Positions 33,017-44,853 of a stretch of DNA of 64,000 nt are shown piece by piece. Both the position numbers and the translations under genes were made by a program. The first letter of the stretch is position 1. Each line of letters opens with the position of its first letter. The notes under the pieces were generated by a model that saw nothing but the letters and a program-made list of their open reading frames with translations, searched no databases and was not told the DNA's origin. Origin of the DNA: Acephala macrosclerotiorum (taxonomy: Eukaryota > Ascomycota > Leotiomycetes > Helotiales > Mollisiaceae); NCBI GenBank assembly GCA_014904845.1, contig MU119416.1, positions 1-64,000 on the forward strand, in the 5' to 3' direction.

Positions 33017-33964
33017 CATAACACAATCAACGTTTAGCTGCTACCGAGCCTTGCAGTCGAACCTCAAGTAACGCCACGACACCAAAGCCTCGCCGTAGAT
33101 CCCGAGACCTAGCCTTGTGTGAATTTAAGATATAACAGAGTCAGAACCTCCTTCAATTGCATTGATTGTCCCAGCCTGACCGAGATATCTGTGAGACCGC
33201 AATAGTCTAACAACAAAATTTGCAATATAGAAACCGCAAGGATATCGCTCCTAATCAAGGAATATGAACTCGCACCATTCAAGGGGGGAAACTCGCACAG
33301 CCTCCCTCACCGATCGAGGCTTATTTTCTGATGAGTTCATAGGGCTGCTATGTATCAGAAACGAGGCTGAGCTAGATAAGTTCGAGTTGTGCACACTTGA
33401 TATCTGCATGTTCCAGCCTTGCTCGACGACACATTGGTCCACGTATCCTGCATGAAACTATGGACAAAAGAAACATGCAAGATAACCAGGCTTTCGGTGA
33501 GCAGGTCGAAAGTAGGTCCCGTGCACTTGCTATTGGTGGTGCCCGGTTCATGGTCAAGCCTTTCGACCTTGCTTCCCTCGACAATTTGCTTGTGGTGGAG
33601 CAGCAGTGGGACATGATGCTAAACCTGCCACTGAAGAATGAGTTCTTATCCCTCGTTTGTAGTATGGCGGACGTCGAGAAGTTCTGATTGTATTCAGCCA
33701 CGAGGCTGCCTCGGCGCGAAGTCTTATTCGCTGGAAATACTGCACGCCACGACTAGGTAGCTCTGCATCGTCTTTCCTTCTTCTTGGACCATCTGTGATT
33801 GCGATTGATGGCATGGGCAGTGCCCGAGTTTTCGCAAAAGCAAGAGAGTATCGTTGTTCCATAAGTTTTCCAAATCGAGCATCACGTGGTACGACCCATT
33901 TTTGAAGGCACATTTCTCCGCGTCTTCTATTGGCGCCTAAGCCTCAAGGAATCTTCCATTTCCT
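33017..33964. other. Intergenic region, about 950 bp
   Basis: Lies between two minus-strand genes. Opposing frames of about 100 codons overlap at 33397-33913, but none has an identifiable start context, domain or hydrophobic pattern. No feature supported. Confidence 0.4.
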
Positions 33965-36900
33965 TCACCATCTACGAGACTCCTTGGGAGCCTTCTCCCT
34001 GAACAGCGGAACAGGACGTAACATGACGGGATCTCCTTCGCTCTCGTCTGCCCTAACATCCATACTCGAGTTTGCAGAGTCCAGAACCTGACGGTGATAT
34101 CCATTCCGACGTCGCCGATCTTCTGTCCTGTTTGACCAAAGAATTTTGACTCCCTTCCAGAAGCTCGACAATTCGCCGGCCCAGAGCAAACATAAAAGGA
34201 TGATGACAAAAGTCAGGGGAATCGCGGTGACCCAGAAGACCCATTGATTGAGCTCCATGTTTCGAATATCATTGACGTTCATGCCGAGGATACTAGCCAC
34301 CGTGCTGAGAGGTAGAAATATTATTGTGACAATTGTAAATGCGTAGATAGCGGCTTCTTGCCGGTCTCTGTTGTAGTCAATTCTTCGAATATTCTATAGG
34401 AAATTTTTTTAGTCAGAGCATTATCATAGGCGGACGGGGAGAGACTTGAACGCACCCAGGCCTCAAGTTCAGAAGCACGATCGAGCATTTGTTGGAAACC
34501 GCGAATTTTGCGATCAACCAATGCTTGAGTTTCTTGTATGAGAAGTCCCTGGACACCATCGGGATCGGTAGGATCTATTTGCGTGCCTGGGGGCCTCGAT
34601 TTTTCATGTTGGGCAACATTGGTAGGTCTTCCAGCATCTTCGTTGCGATAGCTGCTCCGGTATCGTGAAGGATATACAGTGCCTTGCAGTGGCCCTACTT
34701 GCGAGGATGAATAGTGGTGGTGAGAAGATGCATGCGAATGAAATGACATTGGAGCGATCTCATAATCTGCAGCTAGGGTCTGTCGTACGACGATTGGAGA
34801 AGATCGAGTCTCCACAGGCTGATTGAATAGTTGAGGATCGGTAACGATACGGCCTTGGAGAATAAGATTATCCAGAATAACGGCAATCTCTTCTTTAAGG
34901 CAACTTATTTTGTCTTGATGGCCTCGATCAAAAGGATTGTTCTCCATCTTTGACTCCTAACTATGAATCAGTACCACATATGCAGACCACTGATTGTATG
35001 ATAGAAAAGGGTACTAACCAGGAGCTTCAGGTATTCCAAGTACGTATCGCCGATGTCCAAAAAGTGTGCCTTTGAGGAGGTTGTGATATCTCCTAAGAGT
35101 ATCCAGTTGATGAGAGACACGAGATCGAAAGGCATCAGAGCAGAATATTCCACAAGGCTACTATAATCCAGGCTCTGAATAGTTTTTCGCATACCCTCGT
35201 TGAGAAGCATGCGGCAGATGTCGCTCTGTGCATCGAACTCTGCCATCTGATTATCTTTGATGGCAAAGGAAAGAGCGATCAAAAGATGAACCCACGCTCT
35301 TGGAAACTCTTCGGAAAGCTCTATGTTGGATCTATCCGACGGACTTGCTTGGGAAAGTAGTTCTTGGAAATATCGAGTCAGCGGAGTAATGGTTGCAAGC
35401 CAGGAGTTAATCCTGAGCGCGTGATATATATCTCGATCCCTTTGATTAATTCGTGGCGTGGCGAAACTGTGGGTGCTCTCGTCCTGATGGGATTCTCTGG
35501 ACTCCATTTTCGATTTGCTAGGCGAAAGTAACTGAATGAATTATTAGTCCAGCAAAGAAAACGAAAATTGATTCGAACGCGTGTCACATCAAAACTTAAC
35601 ACAGGAACTCAACTCATAAACTCCGCAAGGACATCGAAATGCAATAGGAAAATATATCGTAGAAACACAGTGATAGGAAGACACTTACAATTGTAAGACG
35701 GTAGATCGCTCCCCAGAACTTGTCAACTGTGTGACTGTGGAAGCGAGCAGGTAGGAAAAATGAGAATAACATTTCTGCTTTGTTGACGAGGTCAACTTGA
35801 CACTCATAAGCCCAGCGCCACTCATCATCTTGCTTCTTCGATGTCGTGATCTCCGTTTCTTGTCTTCCAAGGAAGTCGTATACATCTCCTCGTGAGTGTT
35901 GATGACATTCTCTATAGGCTAGCTTCTGGACGAAGCTAGTCTTGTGCTTGAGGAATCGATCTAGTTCCCCGAGGTCTTCTTGAAGTCCCATCAAACTCGG
36001 GTCATCGACAACGCCAGCTCGAGAATTTTCCGTGTCCAGTGCCGTGATCCCCTCTGTGTCGGACCATGTTGTAGAATCGATTTGGTTCATCCAAGTGAAA
36101 ACATGAAAATTGTTCTTCGTCAAATGCTTTTCAACATGAGCTTTGACTGGTCTCGCCTTAGCAGCTCTATCTGGATGCAAACCGTCCCTCGTGTCGACAT
36201 GTCGTGAAATGGGTTCATCTGCGGCTGCATTACTAGCACCAGACACTGCAAGAAATGGAGCATTCTCGTGTTTATTATTTACAGACCCACTCGCGGATAT
36301 CTCGAAAGCTGGGGGAGCCGTCTCCTGGTGCGTGTGAGCAGAATTCGTCGCGAGTAGTGTGCCTCGTGCCGGTTCATTGATATTTGCGAAGCTACTCTTG
36401 GTAAGTCTATTGCTTATCGATTGTCAATGGCGGGATTCCAAGGCATTACCTGGTCTCGAGTTGAAGACGAACGATAGTCTTGGATGCTTGAGCATGAATT
36501 TTGGGCCAGTTTTCTGGTGTGACGGGTTCGCCATTATACGAGAATTGTATCCTTTTTGGCCAATATTCCCAAAAGTGCGACAAAAAATCCTGAGCCCAAT
36601 AAGTTTTTGCTCGTATGAATTTGCCCTGACTACAATACTCACAAACCATGTCTCGCATTCATCTAGTGGGAACGACCAATGCAGTGACTTTCCCTTCATA
36701 ACGAGAAGTTGGTTTGAACGTCTGATTTGAGTTCCAGGCGCTCTTGCTGTGCTCGGCTCAGTCGAAATCGAGATCGATTTTCCAAGAAGGGAATGAATGG
36801 GTGTTCTGGAACATGTGATCATGAGATCTGAAATAGGTTGTCAGTGATGTTTCATGAGCCAAAAGTTCCAGTTCAATACGCACAATCATCGACTACAAGG

Positions 36901-38030
36901 CACCAGATTTGGTCAATATGGAAGCAGTGCTCATCGTAGGTGTTAGGTAAATGACAGACAGCTTGTTGCATGTCTCTTTCCCTTTTCACTGAAGGAAAGC
37001 GCGTTTGTAACAGGGTTCTAATCGGGTAGCTGGAATGAGGTAGCCCAATAAGTGAACCTGAATATCTTTTCAAGCAAAAGAAGGGAAGACACATCCATGT
37101 TGCGGCCCCTGGCTTCGGATTATGCTGCGTCGATTCCGAACTGCCTTTCTCCTGACAAGGGCCCGGCGTCATCACGTTAAGTTTGGTTCCGCCTGAAGTA
37201 TGAAAAGGTTTCGAATACTTCTTTCGAGCGCGATTAAAGAGCTTCGTTATCGTCTTCCTCTCACTATCCGTAAGTCCGGCAATGTCAATGCATCTGGATT
37301 CAAATAGGTCAAAATCCATGTGGATATCCTCAAATTGGATCCATCGAAAGATCGGCTGCGGTCCACTGCGAGATCTTTGACTTGTATCTTGTGATGCTGT
37401 CAACTTTGCAGTTTGAAGTCCTTCAATCAGTCCATCCCCTGTGTAGTGAGAGCAGAATACCTGCAGAATCTTGCCGGTGTAGGAGTCATGAAACTGGATG
37501 TTAGATGGGGTGTCCGGCGTGTCGCTTTCCGCTTGGTCAGACACAGAGCTGGTGGTACTCGCGTGGCTGGGAAGACTTCTCGTGTGTCGAGACAGACTGA
37601 AAGGATAGGCATGGGCATCCCACTCGTCGTCCAGGTAACCAGGAAGGTAGTATCGATGACTCGGAGAGCAAGAATCTGTTCCTCTTTCGTCGTCTGAGGC
37701 GCAATCATCGACATCACTCAGGGAATGTGCAGGGCTATATTCTCCTTCCACAATATTGTTGATTATGGGAGATCCATGTCTCTCGACGTCGGAAGAACAG
37801 AAGGAGTTCGCGCGAGATCTGCGTCTCCGTGAAGCGCGTTCTGGCCTGTCCAGAGTGACAGGCCCCCCAGGAGACGCATCTGTGTAGTCGATCTTCTGAT
37901 TATCGAATCGTACTGGTAAGCTTGCCCGACGGAACGGACGACGGGGATAAATGGGATGAATATGGTTGGTGCCTCGATCGGTATTAAGTCGGGTTTCAAA
38001 TTCGTCTTCGGCTTTATGTATAAAAGCCAT
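33965..38030 (-). CDS. Giant CorA-like membrane protein
   Basis: Seven exons, right to left: 36884-38030, 36643-36827, 36450-36589, 35689-36391, 35019-35531, 34456-34956, 33965-34393; 1205 residues, all junctions in frame. The first 250 residues are Ser/Asp/Arg-rich and disordered; the middle is predicted cytosolic (WCLVVDDYL, DFLSHFWEYWP, long helices with FLKHKTSFVQKLAYRECHQ). The last exon holds the CorA-type end: helix RQEAAIYAFTIVTIIFLPLS, loop GMNVNDIRNM carrying the GMN signature, and a second helix (WVFWVTAIPLTFVIILLCLL). CorA proteins form pentameric Mg2+ channels; fungal CorA-like proteins with long N-terminal regions are common and poorly understood, so transport is not assured. 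ATG 38030 is preferred; 38060 is also in frame. Confidence 0.88.
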
Positions 38031-38759
38031 CTTGCTGGTGAATAGTTGAATCAGCGACAAAGGAAGTCCGAAATGCTCATGAGGATTGAAACTTCAAGAA
38101 AGCTCACTCGCTCCCCGTCATCCCACCATGACAGCATGTAACGTGACTAGGGTCTTCAACCTCAATTGAAACATTGCAAAATACAATACGATGAGAACTG
38201 AACCAATTGAATCGTTCATTTCGTTGGGTTCAGCAGATTTCTAAAGCCGCAAACGCCTCTTTCGGTGTCTCCCCACGATCATACGACGAACGCCTCCCGA
38301 AGTCCTTCAAGATATCGAAGGCGTTAGGGAGTCCAACATATTTCGGACATTGACAGACTTGGAATGAAAACGATCATTAATAACTCGTTAATTAAAGACT
38401 TGACAGAATGCGCTCGATAAGCTGTAAAATGCGCTCTGCGCCCTCAATAGAAAGCGCTGGAGCTGAACACATCTTGCCACTGGACGGATTCTGTTTCGAC
38501 TTCAATTGACATCAATATAATTTATAGAAAGATAAAGTGGTCTGCTACTCTTTTGGAGGTGCATGTCGATGAATTATGTATATGAGGAGAGAAGAGAGGT
38601 CTGAAGAAGTTTAAGATTGCTCTGACTTTTTGCACGCTCCGCCCCGCCCTCAAGTCGAGGACGTCACTCTTCGCCGCGAAACTACCAAAACACAAACAAC
38701 AATATCGCCCATGATGTCTCCTCAACACCACCTCTATACTCCCTAACCTCTAATCTAAT
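38031..38759. promoter_or_regulatory. Divergent promoter region
   Basis: 730 bp between the head-to-head starts of the CorA-like gene (-) and the metallo-beta-lactamase-fold gene (+). No gene inside. A TAATTTATAG stretch at about 38517-38526 is AT-rich but too far from either ATG to call a TATA box. Confidence 0.4.
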
Positions 38760-39902
38760 ATGAGTTCAACAATCGAAACCGAATCTCCCTCCTCTCAACT
38801 TAATACCACCCTCCACGAATCCATAACCCGTTTCCTCTCCTCCAAACGCCCCCTCTTAACGCACCTCAACGCCGACACGACATGGCTTCTTTCGATCCCC
38901 TATCCTCTATCCTCGCCTTCAGCACGAAATCGCACATTCTACCATATTCTGATCGATCCTTGGCTGAAAGGCGGACAGTCTGATGTCGCGGCTTTCTTTT
39001 CACAGCAGTGGCATGCTACACCTAGTTCTGTGCAGACAACCGCTGAGGTCGAAGATGTAATACGACGGATTGAGGATGCTGCACAAGGTGGAGAGACGGC
39101 CAATGGTGACGCTGCGAACATGGATGTTGTGGACATGGGACTGGGAGAAAGGGAGGCAGATGTGATTGTGGTTGATACTGGTGGTGTAGCGGAGAAAGAA
39201 ATTGAGGAAGGGAATACGATTGATGCTGTGGTTGTGAGCCATGAGTTTACGGATCATATGCACAAAGAAACGCTGCTCGAGATTCCCCAGACAGTGCCAG
39301 TGTTCGCGACGGTGAAAGCTGCAGGGATTATACGATCTTGGAAGCATTTCGACTTTGTCGCGGATATACCGAGATTCAATGGTGATTGGAGAATGAGCTC
39401 GAATGAGATGCTGCCGGACTGGTTGGGAATATCGAGGGTTGCAAAACCTGGGATGGACCTGCTGTACTACCATTCTGCGATTATGATTGCGTTCCCGAGA
39501 GATGAGGGAGAAGGAGAAGTAGTCATATATACTCCGCATGGAATCACCCCTGCTGATCTGCAGCCTGTGGCGGAAGCAGAAACGAGGATACATACGCTGG
39601 CGCTACTACATGGATTACAGGACATCTCGTTACCAAGAGCGCAGCTGAATAAGGGTGCCCATAATGGGTTGAAAGCGCAGCGACTACTAGGTGCTAAATA
39701 CTGGATCGGGACGCATGATGAGCTGAAGAAGGGTGGCGGAATTGTGAGTTGGTTTCTGAAAAGAAAGCAAATCACACTGGAGGATGCTATCGACCAAGAG
39801 AAGAAAGAGCATGGGGAGCAGATGAAGGGAAGTGAGTTGGAGAATATGAAAGATGTCAAGTTCAAAGATCTGGGCAATGGCGAGAGTCTGCTGTTGGAGT
39901 AA
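38760..39902 (+). CDS. Metallo-beta-lactamase-fold protein
   Basis: Single exon, 380 residues. The region resembles fungal beta-lactamase-superfamily proteins: YHILIDPWLKGGQ (edge strand and conserved Asp), VVVSHEFTDHMHKETL (His-x3-Asp-His, a form of the HxHxDH metal motif with the first His replaced), then VPVFATVKAAGIIRSW, and a late IGTHDELKKGGG, whose THDE histidine is the usual last metal ligand. The sequence suggests a hydrolase that may bind one or two zinc or iron ions; the substrate is unknown. Residues about 110-160 are an acidic low-complexity insertion. No leader, so probably cytosolic. Start chosen as the first Met of the frame. Confidence 0.82.
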   Translation: MSSTIETESPSSQLNTTLHESITRFLSSKRPLLTHLNADTTWLLSIPYPLSSPSARNRTFYHILIDPWLKGGQSDVAAFFSQQWHATPSSVQTTAEVEDVIRRIEDAAQGGETANGDAANMDVVDMGLGEREADVIVVDTGGVAEKEIEEGNTIDAVVVSHEFTDHMHKETLLEIPQTVPVFATVKAAGIIRSWKHFDFVADIPRFNGDWRMSSNEMLPDWLGISRVAKPGMDLLYYHSAIMIAFPRDEGEGEVVIYTPHGITPADLQPVAEAETRIHTLALLHGLQDISLPRAQLNKGAHNGLKAQRLLGAKYWIGTHDELKKGGGIVSWFLKRKQITLEDAIDQEKKEHGEQMKGSELENMKDVKFKDLGNGESLLLE

Positions 39903-40229
39903 TCGATCAACGAGACACGCTGCACTAGAGTGATCCACGTCACCTCCAGCTGTTTGAATGAAGCTCTTTGTGACGAAAATGCCATCCGGGAGCGCTTTGT
40001 ACACTGCGCTGCTGCCTTCTTTTCTAGGTACTTTAACTCAAGTTTTGGCAGCCCGCTCACATGACTTTGAGCTGGAGAGAAAGGCTTGCTCAGCCCATCG
40101 CATCGACGCACCACTTTGACCCTCGAATACCAAACACTTCAGCTCCGTCGCATCTCATCCCTGTCTGTTTATCATAACACTTGATCGAATAGATTTGAAC
40201 GTCCCAATTATTGCGAGCAACTGATTAGA
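39903..40229. other. Intergenic spacer before HET gene 1
   Basis: 327 bp containing the 3' end of the previous gene and the promoter of the HET gene; both genes run on the plus strand. No site recognised. Confidence 0.45.
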
Positions 40230-42687
40230 ATGTCACGAATGGACGAGTCTAGAGATTGGGCATGGAGACAAGATGTCAACCTGAAGCGACCTGTAAATGA
40301 TGAGGATCCACCGGAGGTTTCTTTTTTGGATAGCCCAGATGCTCTCTGGCAGGAACCGCAAGTTGAGGAAGTTCTCACTTGCATAGGCAACGGTTTGTCT
40401 CATGATTAGATGCGGGAGTATGCATGTGCTGACAGGATCTAGCTCGAAGCTTTTACTTCTATGGAGCGGGTTTTACTTCAAAGAATCAGGATCTTTCCTC
40501 CTACATGACCCAAGAGGAGCTACAAGCCGACCTAAAAGCTTACGGGAATCCTCCTGGGAGCGATGAGATCCTCCAAAGACCGTTTGCTTGTGTAGTTGAA
40601 GCTCTCTGCCGATGCGGCGTTGGGGCCACTAGGAATATGGAACGGCTTTACAATGAATTGCCTTCTCAAAATCACATTCGGCTTCTTGAAGTCCTGCCCG
40701 GTTCTGGTCCCGTGCAATGTAGTATGCATGTTGCTCTCCTCCCGGACGACAAACATACCTACGAGGCGTTGTCATACACGTGGGACCTCAACTATTATGA
40801 GTATAGTGATGAGAAAGAGCGTTTTCCTATAATTTGCAGCGGTTTCGAAGTCAGTATCAAGGAGAATCTCTATACTGCACTCTGCAGGGTTCGTGAACAA
40901 GATGTGTCGAGATTACTCTGGGTCGACGCGCTTTGTATAAACCAAGAGGACTTGCTTGAACGCAGCTACCAGGTTCAACGCATGGACGTCATTTATGAAA
41001 ATGCCTTTCGGGTGGTAATATGGTTTGGGAAAGTCCATCATGAGCCCAAGAAGCCCGCCAAGCCAGCAGCGTGGACACCGCCAGCCTCCGTGCCCACGAC
41101 ACTCGCACAGGAAGCCTTTTCTGGAATCTGCGAAATCGTCAACGAATGGAGAGCAAAAGCAAATCTCGCCGATACAATAGCTTGCGCTGGTTATACAACT
41201 CATGCCAACAAAACGCAGGTGGAGCCGAATGGTGAAGTATTATCTGCGGGAAACCCCCTCTGGCGAAAGGTGTTCTGTCTCTACAGCGCAAGGTGGTTTA
41301 AACGCTTATGGGTGGTTCAAGAGGCCGCTCTTGCAAGATCAGCAGTTGTGATCTGGGATGACTCGGAGATTTCGTGGGAATGGATTAGGCTTGCGGCAGC
41401 AATCATTCGATCCAATTTTCAACGAATATCAAACAGTATAAGAAAGGATTCTAGTCGAAATCCATTCCGCCCTCCGACCCGCAGAGTTCCAATGGTGTCT
41501 CTAATGCATACTTTATATATCGACTCTCCAAATCCCAACGCTACTTCCAGCCACTTCAATTCTCCTTCCTCCAGCTGCTGAAGCTGACGCGGCAGTTTGA
41601 ATGTAAGGACGACCATGATCGAGTATACGGACTTCTTGGACTGCCTACGAACGACAAGCACGCAATTCTCTTAGTCCCAGACTATTCTAAAACTGCCGGC
41701 CAAGTCTACCTTGAAGTTGCCAGGTCAATCCTCAGCTCGTCGAAGGATCTCTCGATGTTCTCAAGCATCCAACGCTCTCGGAACACGCCGTATGATCGCA
41801 TGATAAACCGCAGGATCCCTGAGATTTACAACTCCGAAGACATCATTCCCTCCTGGACTCCGCAGTGGCACTTTGTTCATACACAATCATTGGCTCTACC
41901 GGAGCCACATCCAAACTTCAATGCTTCAATGGACCGCAAAGTCTTGAGTAGAGACTGCACTGATCCGCTAAAATTGATTTTACGTGGAGTTCAAGTTAAC
42001 ACTGTCCACAAGAAATGGTATCCAGGTTCCCTCTGGCGAGGAGAACCAAGTGCGAATCGTGCTCACCCAACTCGCAGAAGCATTTTTAGGGGTAAACCAG
42101 GGACCCTCAGTCTTGATCAACTGCTGAATGAACGACGCTATACAGAAGAGAACCTTGTCACTATTGCCATGACTTTGACAGGAGGCAGGAATTGGTATGG
42201 ACTTCCGGTGCAAAATACGTCAGCTCATTTAGCAGACTATGCTCGGTGCCTTCTTAAAGAAGGCCTGGTTTGGTCTCTGGATGGAACCTTGGTCGGCGCC
42301 CACAATACCTCTGGTCTTGAGTCGAGCACACGCGACCTGCAAACATATCGGGTCTGCGCATACGTCAATTTGGAGGCGTTGCAGACACTCTCAGATGGTG
42401 GCAATGCCGACAGATTTCTTGATGCCGTTGCTACAACGTGCTCAGGAAGGCAGATTTTCCAGACTAAAACTGGGCTCGTCGGGGTGGGCTTACGGATCAC
42501 TGACGAAGGCGATGGGATCTGCATTTTCTTCGGAGCTGATATTCCCTTCGTGATTAGGCGTGAGCGTGAGGCGGGGTATTCTGTTGTCGGGGAATGTTAT
42601 ATTGGTTCTCTGATGCGCGGAGAAGTGATTCAGAAGCTTGCTACACCTCACAGCGGACTAGAAGAGTCGTGGATCGAGTTGGTCTGA
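40230..42687 (+). CDS. HET-domain protein 1
   Basis: Three exons (40230-40392, 40443-41494, 41551-42687) give 783 residues with 50- and 56-bp introns. The heterokaryon-incompatibility (HET) domain is recognisable from its three blocks: YEALSYTWDL, then LLWVDALCINQEDLLERSYQ and VIYENAFRVVIWFG, and later WFKRLWVVQEAALARSAVV. HET proteins act in self/non-self recognition and trigger cell death in fused incompatible fungal cells; many paralogues have no known partner. The second intron removes a frame change after MVSLMHTLY, which otherwise looks like a break, so the gene is probably intact. The C-terminal half carries the usual HET-gene GV-x-LR-like strands and ends ESWIELV. Confidence 0.92.
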
Positions 42688-42790
42688 AGCCTCGCAGAGG
42701 ATGACGAAGTGCTAAAGCCATGTAAATTCTGCCTCTCTAATATACAATCTTCCTCAAACAAGTGCTGACATGTCTAGGACCTATATCACA

Positions 42791-43165
42791 TTAGACTTCC
42801 TCTCCTTCGACCAGCCACATGATGGGCCACCACCCAAATACTCTCCAAAACACCACATAACATGGCAGCCACACAAGATTAAGCTTCAAATGTCTATCGG
42901 ACCCCAGACCCTTGCATCCAGTATGGATATTCACCCTGCGAGTCCAAATCGGGACGTAGGTATGAGCAACGCGCTTGCGGATTGAAAGGGTGTACAGCTC
43001 CGTTACAGTGATGTAGTTGAGCTTCTGAGTAGTTACATTGTAGAGAAGGGCTACTTTAGCGGTGTCAACTAGAGTCGTTGGTGCTGGGAATGGCTCGGGC
43101 TTGGGAACAGGCTGTGGGTCGGATGTGGGCGGTGCTGTTGGAGGATGGCGGGTTGATTGAGACAT
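42791..43165 (-). CDS. Small protein, Pro-rich N-terminus, hydrophobic C-terminus
   Basis: Frame of 124 residues from ATG 43165. It opens with a Pro/Thr-rich stretch, then KVALLYNVTTQKLNYITVTELY and RKRVAHTYVPIWTRR, which look like real coding sequence, and ends with a tryptophan-rich hydrophobic segment (LPCYVVFWRVFGWWPIMW). I do not recognise the family; an unrecognised intron may change the C-terminus. It ends about 100 bp after the convergent HET gene. Confidence 0.35.
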   Translation of the reverse strand: MSQSTRHPPTAPPTSDPQPVPKPEPFPAPTTLVDTAKVALLYNVTTQKLNYITVTELYTLSIRKRVAHTYVPIWTRRVNIHTGCKGLGSDRHLKLNLVWLPCYVVFWRVFGWWPIMWLVEGEEV

Positions 43166-43241
43166 CACCCTCTCGTTGGTGGTTGGAGCTTTGAGAATGC
43201 CTGTGATATCCTCTATCTTGCTGACCTAGAGTTCTGAAAGA

Positions 43242-43674
43242 TCAATCTGGGTTTTCATGTCCATATGTATGTGAGTGGAGAGGCTGCATTATTCTATTCA
43301 TGGGTTTCTTTGATTCACATAGTCCATAGCCATAGGGGACAGTTTCCATCGCCATGACTTGACCCCGCTCAGGCATCGATCTCCACGAAAGGATCAACTT
43401 CCCATTACAAAATAACGCATGGAAACTCGCATCTTGCACTACAAAACATGGCGCTCAAACTGAACACGATGGTCCTACCCAAAGCAACTTACAGAGCGGC
43501 CAGGGTTCTGCCGGGTACCCACTTTGTGACAATGAAGTCAGCAATCTGCTTCTCTGCAACGCGACAACTCGGAAGTTTCCATTCATCACTAAACATGAGC
43601 TTGCTGAGCTCCAGAAGCGGCGGATAGTCTGGCAGGTAGCAGTGCCTTTGCTCGCACGAAGAGTCGACATCCAT
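43242..43674 (-). pseudogene. Broken or mis-modelled small gene
   Basis: Two protein-like pieces lie in series: MDVDSSCEQRHCYLPDYPP...ADFIVTKWVPGRTLAAL from ATG 43674, ending at a good GTAAGT donor (phase 2), and ASFHALFCNGKLI...GQVMAMETVPYGYGL ending at 43242. None of the available AG acceptors brings them into one frame, so a one-base frameshift or a wrong exon choice must be assumed. No family recognised. Confidence 0.35.
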
Positions 43675-44520
43675 GTTGGCTTCCGTGGAGAGCTGCGCTA
43701 TGATAGCGGTCAGTTGCCTAGCAAGGTGTGGTTTTGGAAGGCTGCTTGGATGGTGGGAATGGATGTATGTTATCGAGGGTTGAGAGGATGTGTGATGCAG
43801 GATAGCTATTGAAGAGTGCAGTTATGAGGATAATGCGGTGAAAATGTAACTCCGGTGGGACAGCGTGAATTGGAGGAAGTCAACGGATTATCTAGCTACC
43901 GCCTTGAAACTCAAGCAGTATGAAGGAGGAAAAATGAAAATTAGATGCGATGCGTAAAGTATTAAGACGCGCGACTCGAGTGAGGCAACGGTTTGTGAGA
44001 GTTCGGTAAGCAGAAACTGATATTTGGATGTTCGGTGCTCTCCTGGAAGAAACCCGATTTGTACGTGATTCGATGGACGAATAAATGATAGAAGGATTCC
44101 ATAGTTCTCTTCAACATGAAGCATATTTCCGCTTGCGACAAATCTCTATTCAGGCGCATTCTGGCTTTTATTTTGCACCTCTGTTCGAATTGAAAGGAAG
44201 AAGAGTTTCCAGTGCCTAGATCTGGAGCCCAAAGCCTGAAATTATAGCATTCAGAAGCCTGAGGCTGCGACCAAGGCACAAACTCTGGATCATCACCCAT
44301 TTGACAATCATTTTTCTCGACGCGTTAACATTACAATATCACACACAGCTTCTCTCGATTCAGCGATACCTCCACCGCTCTCTCAAAGAACCTCATCCTA
44401 TTGACTCTCGCGATATATCCAACTATTCACCTTCTCCTCTTCCATATGCTCGTCCGACTCCAGCCACGCCGCGACCCGTTCTACCTCCTTCGCACGATCC
44501 CAACCTTCCGATCCCTCAAC
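43675..44520. other. Intergenic region, about 850 bp
   Basis: Between divergent small genes. Minus-strand frames at 43888-44300 show no protein-like features. Probably promoters and UTRs. Confidence 0.4.
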
Positions 44521-44853
44521 ATGAGCACCTCCGCAGATTCAGCCTCGAAGCCAGAGACCAAACCAACGAATACATCTGCTACGGCAGAAGCATCCCACAA
44601 GACTCTGCTCGCTCTACCAGAAGCACCGCACAACTCTACTACCCAGCTAGACATGAGCAACGGCAGCACGACAGTCAAGCTCGATCACCTCGGCCCTGTC
44701 GTGGTAAATGTCGACGGAACAATGAGCCGTATCTCAAATTGGGACAAGATGGCAGACATTGAAAAGAAGAATACTTTGCGGATAATCTCGAAGCGGAATA
44801 ACGAGCGATTGGCTGTGCTAAAGGCCAAGGACGCAGAGGGGAAGGCAGCTTGA
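44521..44853 (+). CDS. Small conserved fungal protein
   Basis: 110 residues. I start at the Met giving MSTSADSASKPETK; the frame is open further upstream but that part resembles 5' leader. After a Ser/Thr-rich N-terminus the conserved part is KLDHLGPVVVNVDGTMSRIS, NWDKMADIEKKNTLRIISKRN and ERLAVLKAKD. I recall this pattern (LGP-VVN-DGT-RI-NW) from many uncharacterised short Pezizomycotina proteins. No leader or TM helix. Beyond the TGA the same frame stays open for 63 more codons with protein-like content (see findings). Confidence 0.8.
   Translation: MSTSADSASKPETKPTNTSATAEASHKTLLALPEAPHNSTTQLDMSNGSTTVKLDHLGPVVVNVDGTMSRISNWDKMADIEKKNTLRIISKRNNERLAVLKAKDAEGKAA

Noticed and set aside
33397..33687. 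96-codon plus-strand frame in the spacer beyond the CorA-like gene
   Set aside because: Semi-plausible composition but no domain, no upstream exon and an opposing frame of similar length; left as unsupported.
41495..41550. Frameshift breaking HET gene 1
   Set aside because: A 56-bp GT-AG intron at this place restores the frame exactly and keeps the protein intact.
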